Below, piece by piece: positions 1 through 8,956 of a stretch of 64,000 nucleotides of DNA. The translations under genes and the position numbers were made by a program. Location: positions 434,001-498,000 of the forward strand of contig NZ_FZOY01000001.1 of assembly GCF_900188335.1 (NCBI RefSeq), in the 5' to 3' direction. Origin of the DNA: Tropicimonas sediminicola (lineage in GTDB: Bacteria > Pseudomonadota > Alphaproteobacteria > Rhodobacterales > Rhodobacteraceae). Below the pieces are notes generated by a model, which saw only the letters and a list, made by a program, of their open reading frames with translations, was not told where the DNA came from and did no database searches. The first letter of the stretch is position 1. Each line of letters starts with the position of its first letter.

Positions 1-360
1 GATCGCCGTCTGCATCCCGGCCTCGCGCAGCCGCGCCAGCATCTCCGGCACCTCGGGATAGGCGTCGAGTTCGCGGTAGAGCGCCAGCAGCCGGTCGCGC
101 AGCGCCGCGTTGCCGAGCAGGCCGGTCGCCTCGAGCGCGTAGTCGAGCGAATCGCAGGTCACCTGCCAGAAATCCGTGTGCGCCCCCGTGATCGCTCGGT
201 GCCAGGTGTATTGCACCTGCTTGTCGCGCCAGATCGCGGCCAGCGACTGCCAGTGCTCCGCGAGTGCGGCGCCCCCGGGCTCGGCCGCGGCGCGGCGGGC
301 GGCGGCTGCAACGTCGAAAAGCGTGCCGTAGGCGTCGAATACAGCGATGCGAATGGTCAT
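1..360 (-). CDS. (S)-2-haloacid dehalogenase, type II (partial; C-terminal part beyond window)
   Basis: The first 120 codons of a HAD-superfamily hydrolase that runs off the left edge. The reverse strand opens with ATG at 360 and reads MTIRIAVFDAYGTLFDV. DAYGTLFD is the HAD motif I with the nucleophilic Asp (about residue 9). A later segment, RDKQVQYTWHRAITG, carries the helical cap signature typical of L-2-haloacid dehalogenases, which hydrolyse 2-haloalkanoates to 2-hydroxyacids with inversion. The family is usually about 220-240 residues, so roughly half is visible. It is divergent from the VOC gene at 528. The family assignment is firm; the true substrate is unknown, since many such proteins act on other small acids. 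Confidence 0.85.
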   Translation of the reverse strand, partial: MTIRIAVFDAYGTLFDVAAAARRAAAEPGGAALAEHWQSLAAIWRDKQVQYTWHRAITGAHTDFWQVTCDSLDYALEATGLLGNAALRDRLLALYRELDAYPEVPEMLARLREAGMQTAI

Positions 361-527
361 GGAGGGCCTCCTACGGCGGCGACACTGGCATAACGACCGG
401 CGGATGGAAATGGCCGATCCGGATGCCGCCCTGCGCCCCGGCGTCCAATGTCCCGACGCGGGCCGACGCGGTATCATGGGGCGCGCGAAGAGGGAGGTTG
501 GAGCGACATTCAGGGAGGAATATCGGC

Positions 528-983
528 ATGAGCCTGAATCATGGAGCGATCTGGTGGAGCGAGTTGATGACCCGCGACCTGCCGGGCTCGGTGAAATACT
601 ACGCGGACGTCTGCGGCTGGAGTTTCGAGGAACTGCCGGCGGGCGAGGAGGACTACCGTGTCGCGGTCGCGCATGGGCGTCCGGTGGCCGGGATCCGGGA
701 CGTGACCGGGCTCGAGGAGTTCGAAGGCGCCGACCCGCACTGGTTCACCTATATCGCGGTGGATGACGTCGACGCGGCGCTTGAGCGCACGCGCTTTGCC
801 GGCGGGCGTGTGGTTCAAGCGCCGATGGACGTGGCGGGCGTCGGGCGCATCGCGCTGGTGAGCGACGCGGGCGGGGCGCCGCTGGGGCTTCTGACGCCGG
901 TCTTCCCGACCGACGATCTCGTCGCGGAGGACAGGCGCCACGTGACCGAGGCGGAGCTGGACGAGGACAATTTCCCGGTCTGA
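528..983 (+). CDS. VOC (glyoxalase/bleomycin-resistance-like) family protein
   Basis: A 151-residue protein with one predicted VOC fold built from two beta-alpha-beta-beta-beta modules. It begins MSLNHGAIWWSELMTRD and includes the characteristic stretches SVKYYADVCGWSFEE (about residue 21 on) and HWFTYIAVDDVDAALER (about 70). VOC proteins bind a metal and act on small molecules (glyoxalases, dioxygenases, resistance proteins); the substrate cannot be told here. The start was chosen at ATG 528 because a GGAGGA ribosome binding site lies just upstream; longer in-frame readings lack one. It is convergent with fabI and the two share a strong hairpin between them. Confidence 0.8.
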   Translation: MSLNHGAIWWSELMTRDLPGSVKYYADVCGWSFEELPAGEEDYRVAVAHGRPVAGIRDVTGLEEFEGADPHWFTYIAVDDVDAALERTRFAGGRVVQAPMDVAGVGRIALVSDAGGAPLGLLTPVFPTDDLVAEDRRHVTEAELDEDNFPV

Positions 984-996
984 TTTCGGATTGGTG

Positions 997-1020
997 CGAC
1001 GCGCCGCTCGTGGCGCGTCG
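997..1020. terminator. Hairpin between convergent VOC gene and fabI
   Basis: Perfect 9-bp arms CGACGCGCC (997-1005) and GGCGCGTCG (1012-1020) with a 6-base loop. It lies in the 39-bp gap between two convergent genes, so it may end transcription in both directions. There is no clear T-run on either side, so intrinsic termination is an inference. Confidence 0.5.
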
Positions 1021-1022
1021 GC

Positions 1023-1811
1023 TCAGATGTTTTCCGGCTGCGGCATGCCGAGGACGTGGTAGCCGCCGTCGACGTGGATGATCTCGCCGGTGGTGCAGGC
1101 GCCGGCCTCGGAGGCGAGGTATACGGCAGTGCCGCCGACGGCGTCGAGCGTCGCGTTGGCCCGCAGCGGCGCGTTGGCCTCGGTCAGGCGGAAGGTCTTG
1201 CGCGCCCCGCTGATCGCGGCGCCGGCGAGCGTCTTCATCGGGCCCGGCGAGATCGCGTTGACGCGAATGCCGTCGGGGCCGAGATCGTTGGCGAGGTAGC
1301 GCACGGTGGATTCCAGCGCCGCCTTGGCCACGCCCATGACGTTGTAATACGGCGTCACGCGGTTGGAGCCCTGGTAGGTCAGCGTCAGGATCGTGCCGCC
1401 GCCCTGCATCAGCGGCGCCGCGCGGCGCGCGACGTCGATCAGCGAATAGCAGGAGATGGTCAGCGAGGTGCGGAAGTTCTCCCGCGTGGTGTTGATGAAC
1501 CGGCCGCCGAGTTCGTTCTTGTCGGAATAGGCGATGGCATGGACCACGAAGTCCAGCTTGCCCCATTGCTCCTTGAGCAGGTTGAAGCCGGCGTCGAGCG
1601 ACTCGTCGTCGGTCACGTCGATGTCGACAAGGATGTCTGAGCCGAGGCTCTCGGCCAGCGGCTCCACCCGCTTGCCGAAGGCCTCGCCCTGGTAGGAGAA
1701 GGCCAGCTCGGCGCCCGCGCCTGCCATTGCCTTGGCGATGCCCCAGGCGATGGAGCGATCGTTCGCCACGCCCATGATCAGGCCGCGCTTGCCGGTCATC
1801 AGTTCAGCCAT
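1023..1811 (-). CDS. fabI: Enoyl-[acyl-carrier-protein] reductase (NADH) FabI
   Basis: A 262-residue short-chain dehydrogenase/reductase of the FabI type, which reduces trans-2-enoyl-ACP to acyl-ACP in the last step of each fatty-acid elongation cycle. The N-terminus has the FabI cofactor pattern (GVANDRSIAWGIAKAMA, about residues 14-30). The catalytic pair is in YYNVMGVAK, with the Tyr-X6-Lys spacing that marks FabI, and the C-terminal substrate loop reads ISPGPMKTLAGAAISG. It is the last gene of fabA-fabB-fabI, starting 6 bases after the fabB stop, so it is probably co-transcribed and translationally coupled. Confidence 0.97.
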   Translation of the reverse strand: MAELMTGKRGLIMGVANDRSIAWGIAKAMAGAGAELAFSYQGEAFGKRVEPLAESLGSDILVDIDVTDDESLDAGFNLLKEQWGKLDFVVHAIAYSDKNELGGRFINTTRENFRTSLTISCYSLIDVARRAAPLMQGGGTILTLTYQGSNRVTPYYNVMGVAKAALESTVRYLANDLGPDGIRVNAISPGPMKTLAGAAISGARKTFRLTEANAPLRANATLDAVGGTAVYLASEAGACTTGEIIHVDGGYHVLGMPQPENI

Positions 1812-1817
1812 CTGGTG

Positions 1818-3047
1818 TTACCCGCCGAATTTGGAGAGGAGCATGGAGCCGTTGGTGCCGCCAAAGCCGAAGCTGTTGGTCATCACCGTGTCGAGTCCTG
1901 CGTTCTCGACGAGCTTGGTGGCGATCTCATCCGGCTTCAGGGCCGGGTCGAGTTCGGTCACGTTGATGGAGGGCGCGATGAAATCGTCCTTCAGCATCAG
2001 CAGGCAGAACACCGATTCCAGAACGCCGGCGGCGCCTTGGGCATGGCCGGTCATCGACTTGGTCGAGGAGACGGGGGGCGTGTTGCCCTCGCCGAAGACG
2101 CGGCGCACCGCCTCGATCTCGCCGACGTCGCCGACCGGCGTGGAGGTGCCGTGGGCGTTGATGTAGCTGACCTTGCGACCCTCGGGGATGGTGTCGAGCG
2201 CCAGCCGCATGGCCCGCTCGCCGCCCTCGCCGGAAGGCGCCACCATGTCGTGGCCGTCGGAGGTGGCCGCGAAGCCCGTGACCTCGGCATAGATCGTCGC
2301 GCCGCGGGCCCTGGCGTGCTCCAGCTCCTCCAGAACCACCATGCCGCCGCCGCCGCCGATGACGAAACCGTCGCGGGTGGCGTCGAAGGCGCGCGAGGCG
2401 GTCTCCGGGGTGTCGTTGTACTTGGACGACATCGCGCCCATCGCGTCGAACAGGCAGGAGAGCGTCCAGTCGAGCTCTTCGCCGCCGCCGGCGAACATCA
2501 CGTCCTGCTTGCCCATGATGATCTGCTCCGCGGCGTTGCCGATGCAGTGCAGCGAGGTCGAGCAGGCCGAGGTGATCGAGTAGTTGATGCCCTTGATCTT
2601 GAAGGCCGTCGCGAGGTTGGCCGAGATCGTCGAGGACATGCACTTGGGCACCGCGAAGGGGCCGATGCGCTTGGTGCCGCCGGACTTCAACACCGTCTGG
2701 TGCGCAGCGAACATGGCCGAGGTCGACGGCCCGCCGGAGCCGGCGATCAGGCCGGTGCGGGTGTTGACCACGTCGCTCTCCTCGAGCCCGGCATCGGCGA
2801 TCGCCTGGCTCATGGCGATATGTGCGTACGCCGCGCCGGGGCCCATGAAGCGCAGGGCGCGCTTGTCGATGTGCTCGGCCGGGTCGATCTTCAACTGGCC
2901 GGAAATCTGGCTGCGGAAGCCGTGCTCGACCATCGCCTCGTCGCGGGCAATGCCGGAGCGGCCGGCCTTGAGGCTGGCGGTCACTTCCTCAGCGGTGTTG
3001 CCGATCGGCGAGACGATGCCAAGACCGGTGACGACGACGCGACGCAT
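1818..3047 (-). CDS. fabB: 3-oxoacyl-[acyl-carrier-protein] synthase I FabB
   Basis: A 409-residue thiolase-fold condensing enzyme that extends acyl-ACP with malonyl-ACP and, with FabA, commits carbon to unsaturated fatty acids. The Cys-His-His triad is visible: [12 protein letters not shown] (nucleophilic Cys near residue 160), [11 protein letters not shown] (first His) and [12 protein letters not shown] (second His). The glycine-rich C-terminus [11 protein letters not shown] is typical. I call FabB rather than FabF because of the FabB-type SITSACSTS motif and its position directly after fabA (32-base gap), the usual alphaproteobacterial arrangement. Confidence 0.95.
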   Translation of the reverse strand: MRRVVVTGLGIVSPIGNTAEEVTASLKAGRSGIARDEAMVEHGFRSQISGQLKIDPAEHIDKRALRFMGPGAAYAHIAMSQAIADAGLEESDVVNTRTGLIAGSGGPSTSAMFAAHQTVLKSGGTKRIGPFAVPKCMSSTISANLATAFKIKGINYSITSACSTSLHCIGNAAEQIIMGKQDVMFAGGGEELDWTLSCLFDAMGAMSSKYNDTPETASRAFDATRDGFVIGGGGGMVVLEELEHARARGATIYAEVTGFAATSDGHDMVAPSGEGGERAMRLALDTIPEGRKVSYINAHGTSTPVGDVGEIEAVRRVFGEGNTPPVSSTKSMTGHAQGAAGVLESVFCLLMLKDDFIAPSINVTELDPALKPDEIATKLVENAGLDTVMTNSFGFGGTNGSMLLSKFGG

Positions 3048-3079
3048 GGTGGATCTCCCTTCCTCGATTCCGGGACGGT

Positions 3080-3592
3080 TCAGGACTTCGCTTCGGCGAG
3101 GCCGACCTTGAGGCCGGTGACGTTATAGATCTCCTCGCCATCGGCAAAGACCTTGCCATTGGCCACCCCGAGCTTGAGCTTGCGGTCGATGATGCGGGTG
3201 AAGTCGATCCGGTAGCTCACGAGCTTGGTCTCGGGGCGCACCATGCCGGAGAACTTGACCTCGCCGGCGCCGAGCGCGAAGCCCTGGCCCTTCATCCCGC
3301 GCCAGCCGAGGTTGAACCCGGTGAGCTGCCACAGGCCGTCGAGACCGAGGCAGCCGGGCATCACCGGGTTGCCGGGGAAGTGGCATTCGAAGAACCAGAG
3401 GTCCGGCGTGATGTCGAACTCGGCCTCGAGATGGCCCTTGCCGAACTCGCCGCCGTCTTCCGAGATATCGGTGATCCGGTCCGCCATCAGCATCGGCGGA
3501 AGCGGAAGCTGGGCATTGCCGGGGCCGAACATCTCTCCGCGGGCGCACCGCAGAAGATCTTCTTTCTCGAAACGTGTCTGTCTCTCGGCCAT
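3080..3592 (-). CDS. fabA: Bifunctional 3-hydroxydecanoyl-ACP dehydratase/isomerase FabA
   Basis: A 170-residue hot-dog-fold enzyme that dehydrates 3-hydroxyacyl-ACP and isomerises trans-2- to cis-3-decenoyl-ACP, the branch point for unsaturated fatty acids. The active-site segment [20 protein letters not shown] (about residues 66-85) contains the catalytic His, and the following Asp lies in GLDGLWQL. The length matches the family (about 170). GGAGGG lies 9 bases before the ATG. It is the first gene of fabA-fabB-fabI and divergent from irr. Confidence 0.97.
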   Translation of the reverse strand: MAERQTRFEKEDLLRCARGEMFGPGNAQLPLPPMLMADRITDISEDGGEFGKGHLEAEFDITPDLWFFECHFPGNPVMPGCLGLDGLWQLTGFNLGWRGMKGQGFALGAGEVKFSGMVRPETKLVSYRIDFTRIIDRKLKLGVANGKVFADGEEIYNVTGLKVGLAEAKS

Positions 3593-3709
3593 AAAGCCTG
3601 CCCTCCCGGCGCCTTTTACTCTGTTTGGCGCTCTCTAGCACCGCGTGTCCGACCGGCGCAAGGGCGCGGGGAGACGCGGCCCCGATGCGCGGTTGCGACC
3701 TGTTTTAAT

Positions 3710-3739
3710 TTGAAATCCTACAGGAAATGGGCATATAGA
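3710..3739 (+). promoter_or_regulatory. Predicted sigma-70 promoter of irr
   Basis: TTGAAA (3710-3715), an 18-base spacer and TATAGA (3734-3739) lie about 33 bases before the irr start. Both hexamers are good matches in an otherwise GC-rich region. No textbook Irr or Fur palindrome is obvious in the 179-bp divergent region. Confidence 0.5.
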
Positions 3740-3771
3740 GCGAGATCGAACAGGTTACCGGAAACCACCAC

Positions 3772-4188
3772 ATGACCAACCAGCATCGTGCACGCGGATC
3801 GGACTGGCTCGCCCGGGGCGGGTTGAGGCCCACGCGTCAGCGCGTCGCGCTGGCCGCGCTGCTGGTCGGGGACGGACGCAATCGCCATGTCACGGCCGAG
3901 AGCCTGTTCGAGGCGACGCGCGAGGCCGGCGAGCAGGTGTCGCTCGCCACGGTCTACAACACGCTGCGCGCCTTCTGCGATGCCGGGCTGATGCGCGAGA
4001 TCACGGTGGACGGAACAAAGAGCTACTTCGACACCTGCACCGAGGATCACCCCCATTTCTACTGGGAAGACAGCCAGCGCCTGACCGACGCCCCTTCCGA
4101 GGAACTGGAAATCGCGCGCCTGCCGCAAGCCCCCGAGGGCGCGGAGGTGGCGAGCGTCGACGTGGTGATCCGGCTGCGCAAGCGCTGA
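3772..4188 (+). CDS. irr: Fur-family iron response regulator Irr
   Basis: A 138-residue Fur-superfamily protein. The N-terminal winged helix includes GLRPTRQRVALAALL and SLATVYNTLRAFCDAGLM (about residues 20-78). The C-terminal dimerisation part has the His-rich DTCTEDHPHFYWED segment where Irr proteins bind haem or metal. Irr senses haem status and represses or activates iron genes through iron control elements. Divergence from fabA-fabB-fabI is a conserved feature of Rhodobacteraceae as I know them, and supports Irr over Fur, Mur or Zur. No strong ribosome binding site precedes the ATG. Confidence 0.88.
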   Translation: MTNQHRARGSDWLARGGLRPTRQRVALAALLVGDGRNRHVTAESLFEATREAGEQVSLATVYNTLRAFCDAGLMREITVDGTKSYFDTCTEDHPHFYWEDSQRLTDAPSEELEIARLPQAPEGAEVASVDVVIRLRKR

Positions 4189-4287
4189 GGGCGCCGCGGC
4201 CATGCGCCAGCGAAAGGCTTCTGCCTAAAATCTGTGCAAGTGCGGCCCGCGTGCCCTGAATCGGTTCACCGATCCGCTGCCGTTCGG

Positions 4288-4360
4288 CCGCGATCCCTCA
4301 AATCGCGGGACTCCGGGCCGGCCATTCTGTCCCCTGACGGAAACAAAGAACCACGGGGAC
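4288..4360 (+). promoter_or_regulatory. Structured leader before the purine permease (candidate riboregulator)
   Basis: Two hairpins can be drawn in the leader: CCGCGAT (4288-4294) with ATCGCGG (4302-4308), and GTCCCC (4329-4334) with GGGGAC (4355-4360). The second arm of the latter overlaps the likely ribosome binding region just before ATG 4368. Purine-permease genes are common riboswitch targets (guanine- and xanthine-type), but I cannot match a specific class from memory. Confidence 0.3.
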
Positions 4361-4367
4361 GGACACC

Positions 4368-5786
4368 ATGAACACAGATTCCATCGGAACGCCGGAACAG
4401 CTCCGCGATCCGGACTACACGCCGCCGCTGCACAAGGCCGTGCCGCTGGGCATCCAGCACGTGCTGGCGATGTTCGTCTCCAACGTCACGCCCGCGATCA
4501 TCGTCGCCGGCGCGGCGGGCTTCGGTTTCGGCTCGAACTCGCCCGACTTCCCGGAGCTGCTCTACCTGATCCAGATGTCGATGCTGTTTGCCGGCATCGC
4601 GACCTTGTTCCAGACCCTGGGGGTCGGGCCGGTGGGGGCGCGGCTGCCGATCGTGCAGGGCACCAGTTTTGCCTTCATCCCGATCATGATCCCGCTGGTT
4701 GCGGGAAAGGGCGTGGATGGGCTCGGCGCGCTGTTCGGCGGCATCCTGATCGGCGGACTCTTTCACGCCGCTCTCGGCACGGTGATCGGCAAGATCCGCT
4801 TTGCCCTGCCGCCGCTGGTGACCGGCCTCGTGGTGACGATGATCGGCCTGGCGCTGGTCAAGGTTGGCATCCAGTACGCCGCCGGCGGCGTGCCCAAGAT
4901 AGGCACCCCGGAATACGGCAGCCTGCACAGCTGGTCCGCGGCGCTGGTGGTGGTGTTTGTCACCCTCGGCTTCAAGTTCTTCGCCAAGGGCATGCTCTCG
5001 GTCTCCGCGGTGCTGATCGGCATCCTCGCCGGCTACCTCTTTGCGTTGCTGACCGGCATGCTGAGTTTCGCCTCGATCTCCGGGAGCTGGAACAACGCGG
5101 CCGCCTTCGCCCTGCCGCAGCCATTCAAGTACGGCTTTGAGTTCAGCCTCGCCGCGGTGGTCGGATTCTGCCTGATGGCCTTCGTCTCGGCGGTCGAGAC
5201 GGTGGGAGACGTCTCCGGTATCACCAAGGGCGGCGCGGGGCGCGAGGCCACCGACAAGGAAATCGCAGGCGCCACGTTCGCCGACGGCTTCGGCTCCGCC
5301 GTGGCCGGCATCTTCGGCGGCCTGCCCAATACGTCGTTCAGCCAGAACGTCGGCCTGATCGCCATGACCGGCATCATGAGCCGTCACGTGGTGACCATCG
5401 GCGCGCTGTTCCTGATCCTCTGCGGGCTGGTGCCCAAGGTCGGCGGGGTGATCCGCACGGTGCCGATCGAAGTGCTGGGCGGCGGCGTGATCGTGATGTT
5501 CGGCATGGTCGTCGCGGCCGGTATCTCGATGCTGTCGGATGTCGACTGGAACAAGCGCAACATGGTGATCTTCGCCATTGCACTCTCGGTCGGCCTGGGC
5601 TTGCAGCTGGAACCCGGCGCCGTGCAGCACCTGCCTGATACCCTGCGCATCCTGATGACCTCCGGCCTGCTGCCCGCGGCGCTGATCGCCATCGTGCTGA
5701 ACCTCGTGCTGCCCGAGCCGCTGAGCGATGAAGCCACCGAGGAGATCTCGGGCGGCCTCGCGCATACGGACATGCCGGCCAAGTGA
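4368..5786 (+). CDS. NCS2-family uracil/xanthine-type permease
   Basis: A 472-residue inner-membrane nucleobase:cation symporter of the NCS2 (nucleobase/ascorbate transporter) family with about 14 hydrophobic segments in a 7+7 inverted repeat. It has family signatures such as GIQHVLAMFVSNVTPAI near the N-terminus, VSAVETVGDVSGI (about 280) and NTSFSQNVGLIAMTGI (about 320), where the Asn/Thr/Ser-Gln-Asn pattern is that of xanthine/urate transporters rather than uracil ones (inference). It stands alone, after a 179-base leader that can fold. Confidence 0.85.
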   Translation: MNTDSIGTPEQLRDPDYTPPLHKAVPLGIQHVLAMFVSNVTPAIIVAGAAGFGFGSNSPDFPELLYLIQMSMLFAGIATLFQTLGVGPVGARLPIVQGTSFAFIPIMIPLVAGKGVDGLGALFGGILIGGLFHAALGTVIGKIRFALPPLVTGLVVTMIGLALVKVGIQYAAGGVPKIGTPEYGSLHSWSAALVVVFVTLGFKFFAKGMLSVSAVLIGILAGYLFALLTGMLSFASISGSWNNAAAFALPQPFKYGFEFSLAAVVGFCLMAFVSAVETVGDVSGITKGGAGREATDKEIAGATFADGFGSAVAGIFGGLPNTSFSQNVGLIAMTGIMSRHVVTIGALFLILCGLVPKVGGVIRTVPIEVLGGGVIVMFGMVVAAGISMLSDVDWNKRNMVIFAIALSVGLGLQLEPGAVQHLPDTLRILMTSGLLPAALIAIVLNLVLPEPLSDEATEEISGGLAHTDMPAK

Positions 5787-5874
5787 CAGGGCCGCGCCCC
5801 CGGCGTCTCGTTGGCTGAAATACCCGTGTCGGAACCTCAGCCTGCAGCGCCGCAAAAGGACATGGAGAGCCGGG

Positions 5875-6729
5875 TCAGAACCACTGGCCCGGCTCCATCA
5901 ATCCCAGATCCATCAACTGCCGCGACGACCAGTCGAAACGAACCGAGTTGGTCCACCAGAAGCTCGGGATGTCAAAGGTCGAACCCGGGTTCAGCTTCAG
6001 CGCCTTGGCGGCGCGGAACGAGCAGACCGCCGCCGTCAGGTTGTGGTGCCAGGGGCAGGCGTAGGTGTTGTATTCCTCGTCGTCGAACGTGTGGTCGGGC
6101 CGCAGGTGCAGGCCGCGCCTGGTGCGGAAAAGGGAGATCCGGTCGATCCGGCGCCGTGCCTTCGGCACGTGTTCCTCGAAGCGCCAGCGCAGCCCGCCGT
6201 AGAAGTCCAGCTGGCGCTCCTTCGCGCCCTCCCGCGCCAGCGCGAAATAGCCCGTCCGGTCGATATGGGCCCGCGCGCGGCTGACCGCGTTGGGATGGGC
6301 GCCGAGATCGTCGGCATAGAGGTCGACCACGAAGGTCAGCATTGCGTCCCGCCGCTCCTCGGCGTGGAAGCTGAGCATTTCGCCCACCGTTCGGTGTTCG
6401 CAGAACGGGAAGAACAGGTACTCGCCGTTGTAACAGTAATACATCCAGGTTCCCGGCGGCGCCGCGGCGATCAGGCGGTTCATGTTCGCGGTCAGCGCGT
6501 CTTCGGCATGGGGATCGAACCGCGCCGCGCGCACGCTGTCGGGCAGGTCTGCGGGCAGCGTCACGCCCTCGCCGGTCAGCACGACGAGGCTGCGGAAGCC
6601 CGCGCCGAGGTGATGTTCGATGGTCGAGTCCAGCTCGACGGCGTCCTCGGCCAGGATCACCGCCACCGGCCCGCGGGAGAGGGCGTCGCTGTCGCCGGCC
6701 AGAAGGCTGTCGAGATCGGGATGTACCAT
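5875..6729 (-). CDS. Divergent GT-A/family-2 glycosyltransferase-like protein (function unknown)
   Basis: A 284-residue soluble protein. I place the start at ATG 6729 because AGGAGCAGGA precedes it. The N-terminus PVAVILAEDAVELDSTIEHH looks like the first beta-alpha unit of a GT-A fold (family-2 type), and EYLFFPFCEHRTVGEMLSF followed by FVVDLYADDL resembles the DxDEFL...DLYP region of Glyco_tranf_2_4-like proteins. The expected DxD metal-binding motif is replaced by YNGEYL. The C-terminal FDIPSFWWTNSVRFDWSSRQ is well formed and unlikely to be random. The glycosyltransferase idea is an inference; no operon partner hints at a substrate. Confidence 0.45.
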   Translation of the reverse strand: MVHPDLDSLLAGDSDALSRGPVAVILAEDAVELDSTIEHHLGAGFRSLVVLTGEGVTLPADLPDSVRAARFDPHAEDALTANMNRLIAAAPPGTWMYYCYNGEYLFFPFCEHRTVGEMLSFHAEERRDAMLTFVVDLYADDLGAHPNAVSRARAHIDRTGYFALAREGAKERQLDFYGGLRWRFEEHVPKARRRIDRISLFRTRRGLHLRPDHTFDDEEYNTYACPWHHNLTAAVCSFRAAKALKLNPGSTFDIPSFWWTNSVRFDWSSRQLMDLGLMEPGQWF

Positions 6730-6876
6730 GCCGTTCCTGCTCCTGCCGGGCGGGGCGTTTGCCCGTGTCGTCGCGCAAGATAGGAGCAAGGCAGGGGCCC
6801 GCGCAACCGCCCCTGCGGCGTTGCGCCGCCGGGCTCGCTGCGCTATGCCGCCCGCCAGCGATCAGGAGGCAAGGCC

Positions 6877-8196
6877 ATGACCGAGGCGCCGAAGAAGCTC
6901 TACATCAAGACCTACGGCTGTCAGATGAACGTCTACGACAGCGAGCGCATGGCCGAGGCCATGGGCGGGCAGGGTTATGAGCAGGTCGACAGCCCCGAGG
7001 GCGCCGACATGATCCTGCTCAACACCTGCCACATCCGCGAGAAGGCGGCGGAGAAGGTCTATTCCGAACTCGGTCGCTACAAGCCGCTGAAGGTGGCGAA
7101 CCCGGACCTCAAGATCGGCGTCGCCGGCTGCGTGGCTCAGGCCGAGGGCGAGGAGATCCTGCGCCGCCAGCCGATGGTCGACCTGGTGGTGGGACCGCAG
7201 AGCTATCACCGGCTGCCGGAGCTGGAAAGGCAGGCGCGGGCCGGCGGCAAGGCGCTCGACACCGACTTCCCCGAGGAGATGAAGTTCGACCACCTGCCTC
7301 AGCGGCCGAAGCCGAAGCGCGGACCGACGGCCTTCCTGACGGTGCAGGAAGGCTGCGACAAGTTCTGCGCCTTCTGCGTGGTGCCCTATACCCGTGGCGC
7401 CGAAGTTTCTCGCCCGGTCTCCCGCATCCTGCGCGAGGCCGAGGGGCTGGTGGAGCAGGGGGTGCGCGAGATCACCTTGCTGGGCCAGAACGTCAACGCC
7501 TACCACGGTGAGGAGGGCAGCGAGACCTGGGGGCTGGCCCGGCTGATCCGGCGGCTGGCCGAGATCGACGGGCTCGACCGCATCCGCTTCACGACCTCGC
7601 ACCCCAGGGACATGGACGACGACCTGATCGCGGCCCACGGCGATTGCGACAAGCTGATGCCCTACCTGCACCTGCCCGTGCAATCGGGCTCCGACCGGAT
7701 CCTGAAGCGCATGAACCGGGGCCACACCGCCGAGGACTACATCCGGCTGGTCGAGCGCATCCGCGCGGCGCGGCCGGACATCCTGATGTCGGGCGATTTC
7801 ATCGTCGGCTTCCCGGAGGAGACCGAGGAAGACTTCCTGGCGACGATGGCGCTGGTCGAGGAGGTGGGCTACGGCCAGTGCTTCTCGTTCAAGTATTCCT
7901 CGCGTCCCGGCACGCCCGCGGCCGAGCGCCCGCTGGTGGACCCGGCCGAAGCCGACGACCGGCTGCAGCGGCTTCAGGCCCTGCTGACCCGTCAGCAACG
8001 CGCGGCGCAGGACGCGATGGTCGGCCGCGAGGTCGGTGTGCTGGTGGAAAAGGCAGGGAGGCTGCCCGGCCAGGTGGTGGGCAAGTCCGACCACCTGCAC
8101 GCGGTACACATGGTCGCCAACCTGGCGCCCGGTTCGCTGGTCCGGGCCAGGATCACCGAAAGCGCGCCCAACTCGCTGGCGGGCACGCTCGTCTGA
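6877..8196 (+). CDS. miaB: tRNA-2-methylthio-N6-dimethylallyladenosine synthase MiaB
   Basis: A 439-residue radical-SAM methylthiotransferase that adds the 2-methylthio group to i6A37 of tRNAs reading UNN codons. Domains in order: the N-terminal UPF0004 domain with its cluster cysteines ([31 protein letters not shown]), the radical-SAM core with the CxxxCxxC site [15 protein letters not shown] (about residue 160), and the C-terminal TRAM domain. The length and all six cluster cysteines fit MiaB. It precedes phoH-ybeY-corC-lnt, the usual neighbourhood. Confidence 0.96.
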   Translation: MTEAPKKLYIKTYGCQMNVYDSERMAEAMGGQGYEQVDSPEGADMILLNTCHIREKAAEKVYSELGRYKPLKVANPDLKIGVAGCVAQAEGEEILRRQPMVDLVVGPQSYHRLPELERQARAGGKALDTDFPEEMKFDHLPQRPKPKRGPTAFLTVQEGCDKFCAFCVVPYTRGAEVSRPVSRILREAEGLVEQGVREITLLGQNVNAYHGEEGSETWGLARLIRRLAEIDGLDRIRFTTSHPRDMDDDLIAAHGDCDKLMPYLHLPVQSGSDRILKRMNRGHTAEDYIRLVERIRAARPDILMSGDFIVGFPEETEEDFLATMALVEEVGYGQCFSFKYSSRPGTPAAERPLVDPAEADDRLQRLQALLTRQQRAAQDAMVGREVGVLVEKAGRLPGQVVGKSDHLHAVHMVANLAPGSLVRARITESAPNSLAGTLV

Positions 8197-8250
8197 CACG
8201 CGCTGGTGCCGGCGGGCGGGCAGGGGACCTGCCCGGCGCCGACCATCCGG

Positions 8251-8580
8251 TCAGCGCGGCGGGTTTTCCTTGAGGAGCTTCATCAGCGTGGCGATCTTGT
8301 GGTCGCCATTGCCGACGCCGTATTCGTCCCGGCAGACGCGCTCGCCGATCGCATGGGCTTCCTGGAAGGAATAGCCAAGCTGCACGAGGTCCTCGATGAA
8401 CACGGCGTTCGGACGATCCCAGGCCACCGTCTTCAGCGGGCCGCGATAGCAGCTCACGTTGATCTGGTTGGGATTGTCGTCGGCCGGCGACGGAATCGAT
8501 TTCATCTGGGCCATCGCGGAGGAGGCAAGTCCGAGGGTCAGGCCGGCAGCAAGCGCCACCCTGCAGATAGTCGCGGTCAT
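8251..8580 (-). CDS. Small secreted protein of unknown function
   Basis: A 109-residue protein with a clear Sec signal peptide (about residues 1-24, ending SSAMAQ). The mature part of about 85 residues has two cysteines (NVSCYRGPLK and GERVCRDEYG), which could form a periplasmic disulfide. No family is recognised, but the even codon use and the in-frame signal peptide make it a real gene. It is encoded between miaB and phoH on the opposite strand. Confidence 0.65.
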   Translation of the reverse strand: MTATICRVALAAGLTLGLASSAMAQMKSIPSPADDNPNQINVSCYRGPLKTVAWDRPNAVFIEDLVQLGYSFQEAHAIGERVCRDEYGVGNGDHKIATLMKLLKENPPR

Positions 8581-8956
8581 GGTTTCAGTTCCCTTTCGGC
8601 AAGATTACACAACAACACGCCGGTCGGGGTCCCCACCCAGTACCAGCTCGATGCGAAAGACAGGTCGTAAAAGTATATCAGCGCAGGGCGTGGTGTGAAG
8701 TCGTGCTCTTGGAAACGATCCATTTCATGCGGCCGGAGGAACCGCGCGGCGGCCTGACGCCTCGCGTATCGCGGGTATGTATGCCGTCGCAGGCTGCGCC
8801 ATCTGCGGTAGGGAACCTCTATATCTGGCGCAATGGCCGCCCGGGTGTGGCGCTTTTTGTGTCACTCGCGTGAAATTTCCACCCTTTCACTTGCCAAGTG
8901 ACCGGGTGGGAGGGCAGCATTCACTCAACGCAAACACGAGCAGCGGAGCCGCATTT

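Noticed and set aside
4266-5855. A 529-codon minus-strand open reading frame opposite the permease
   Set aside because: Low-complexity His/Gln/Arg/Gly translation, opposite a clear NCS2 permease.
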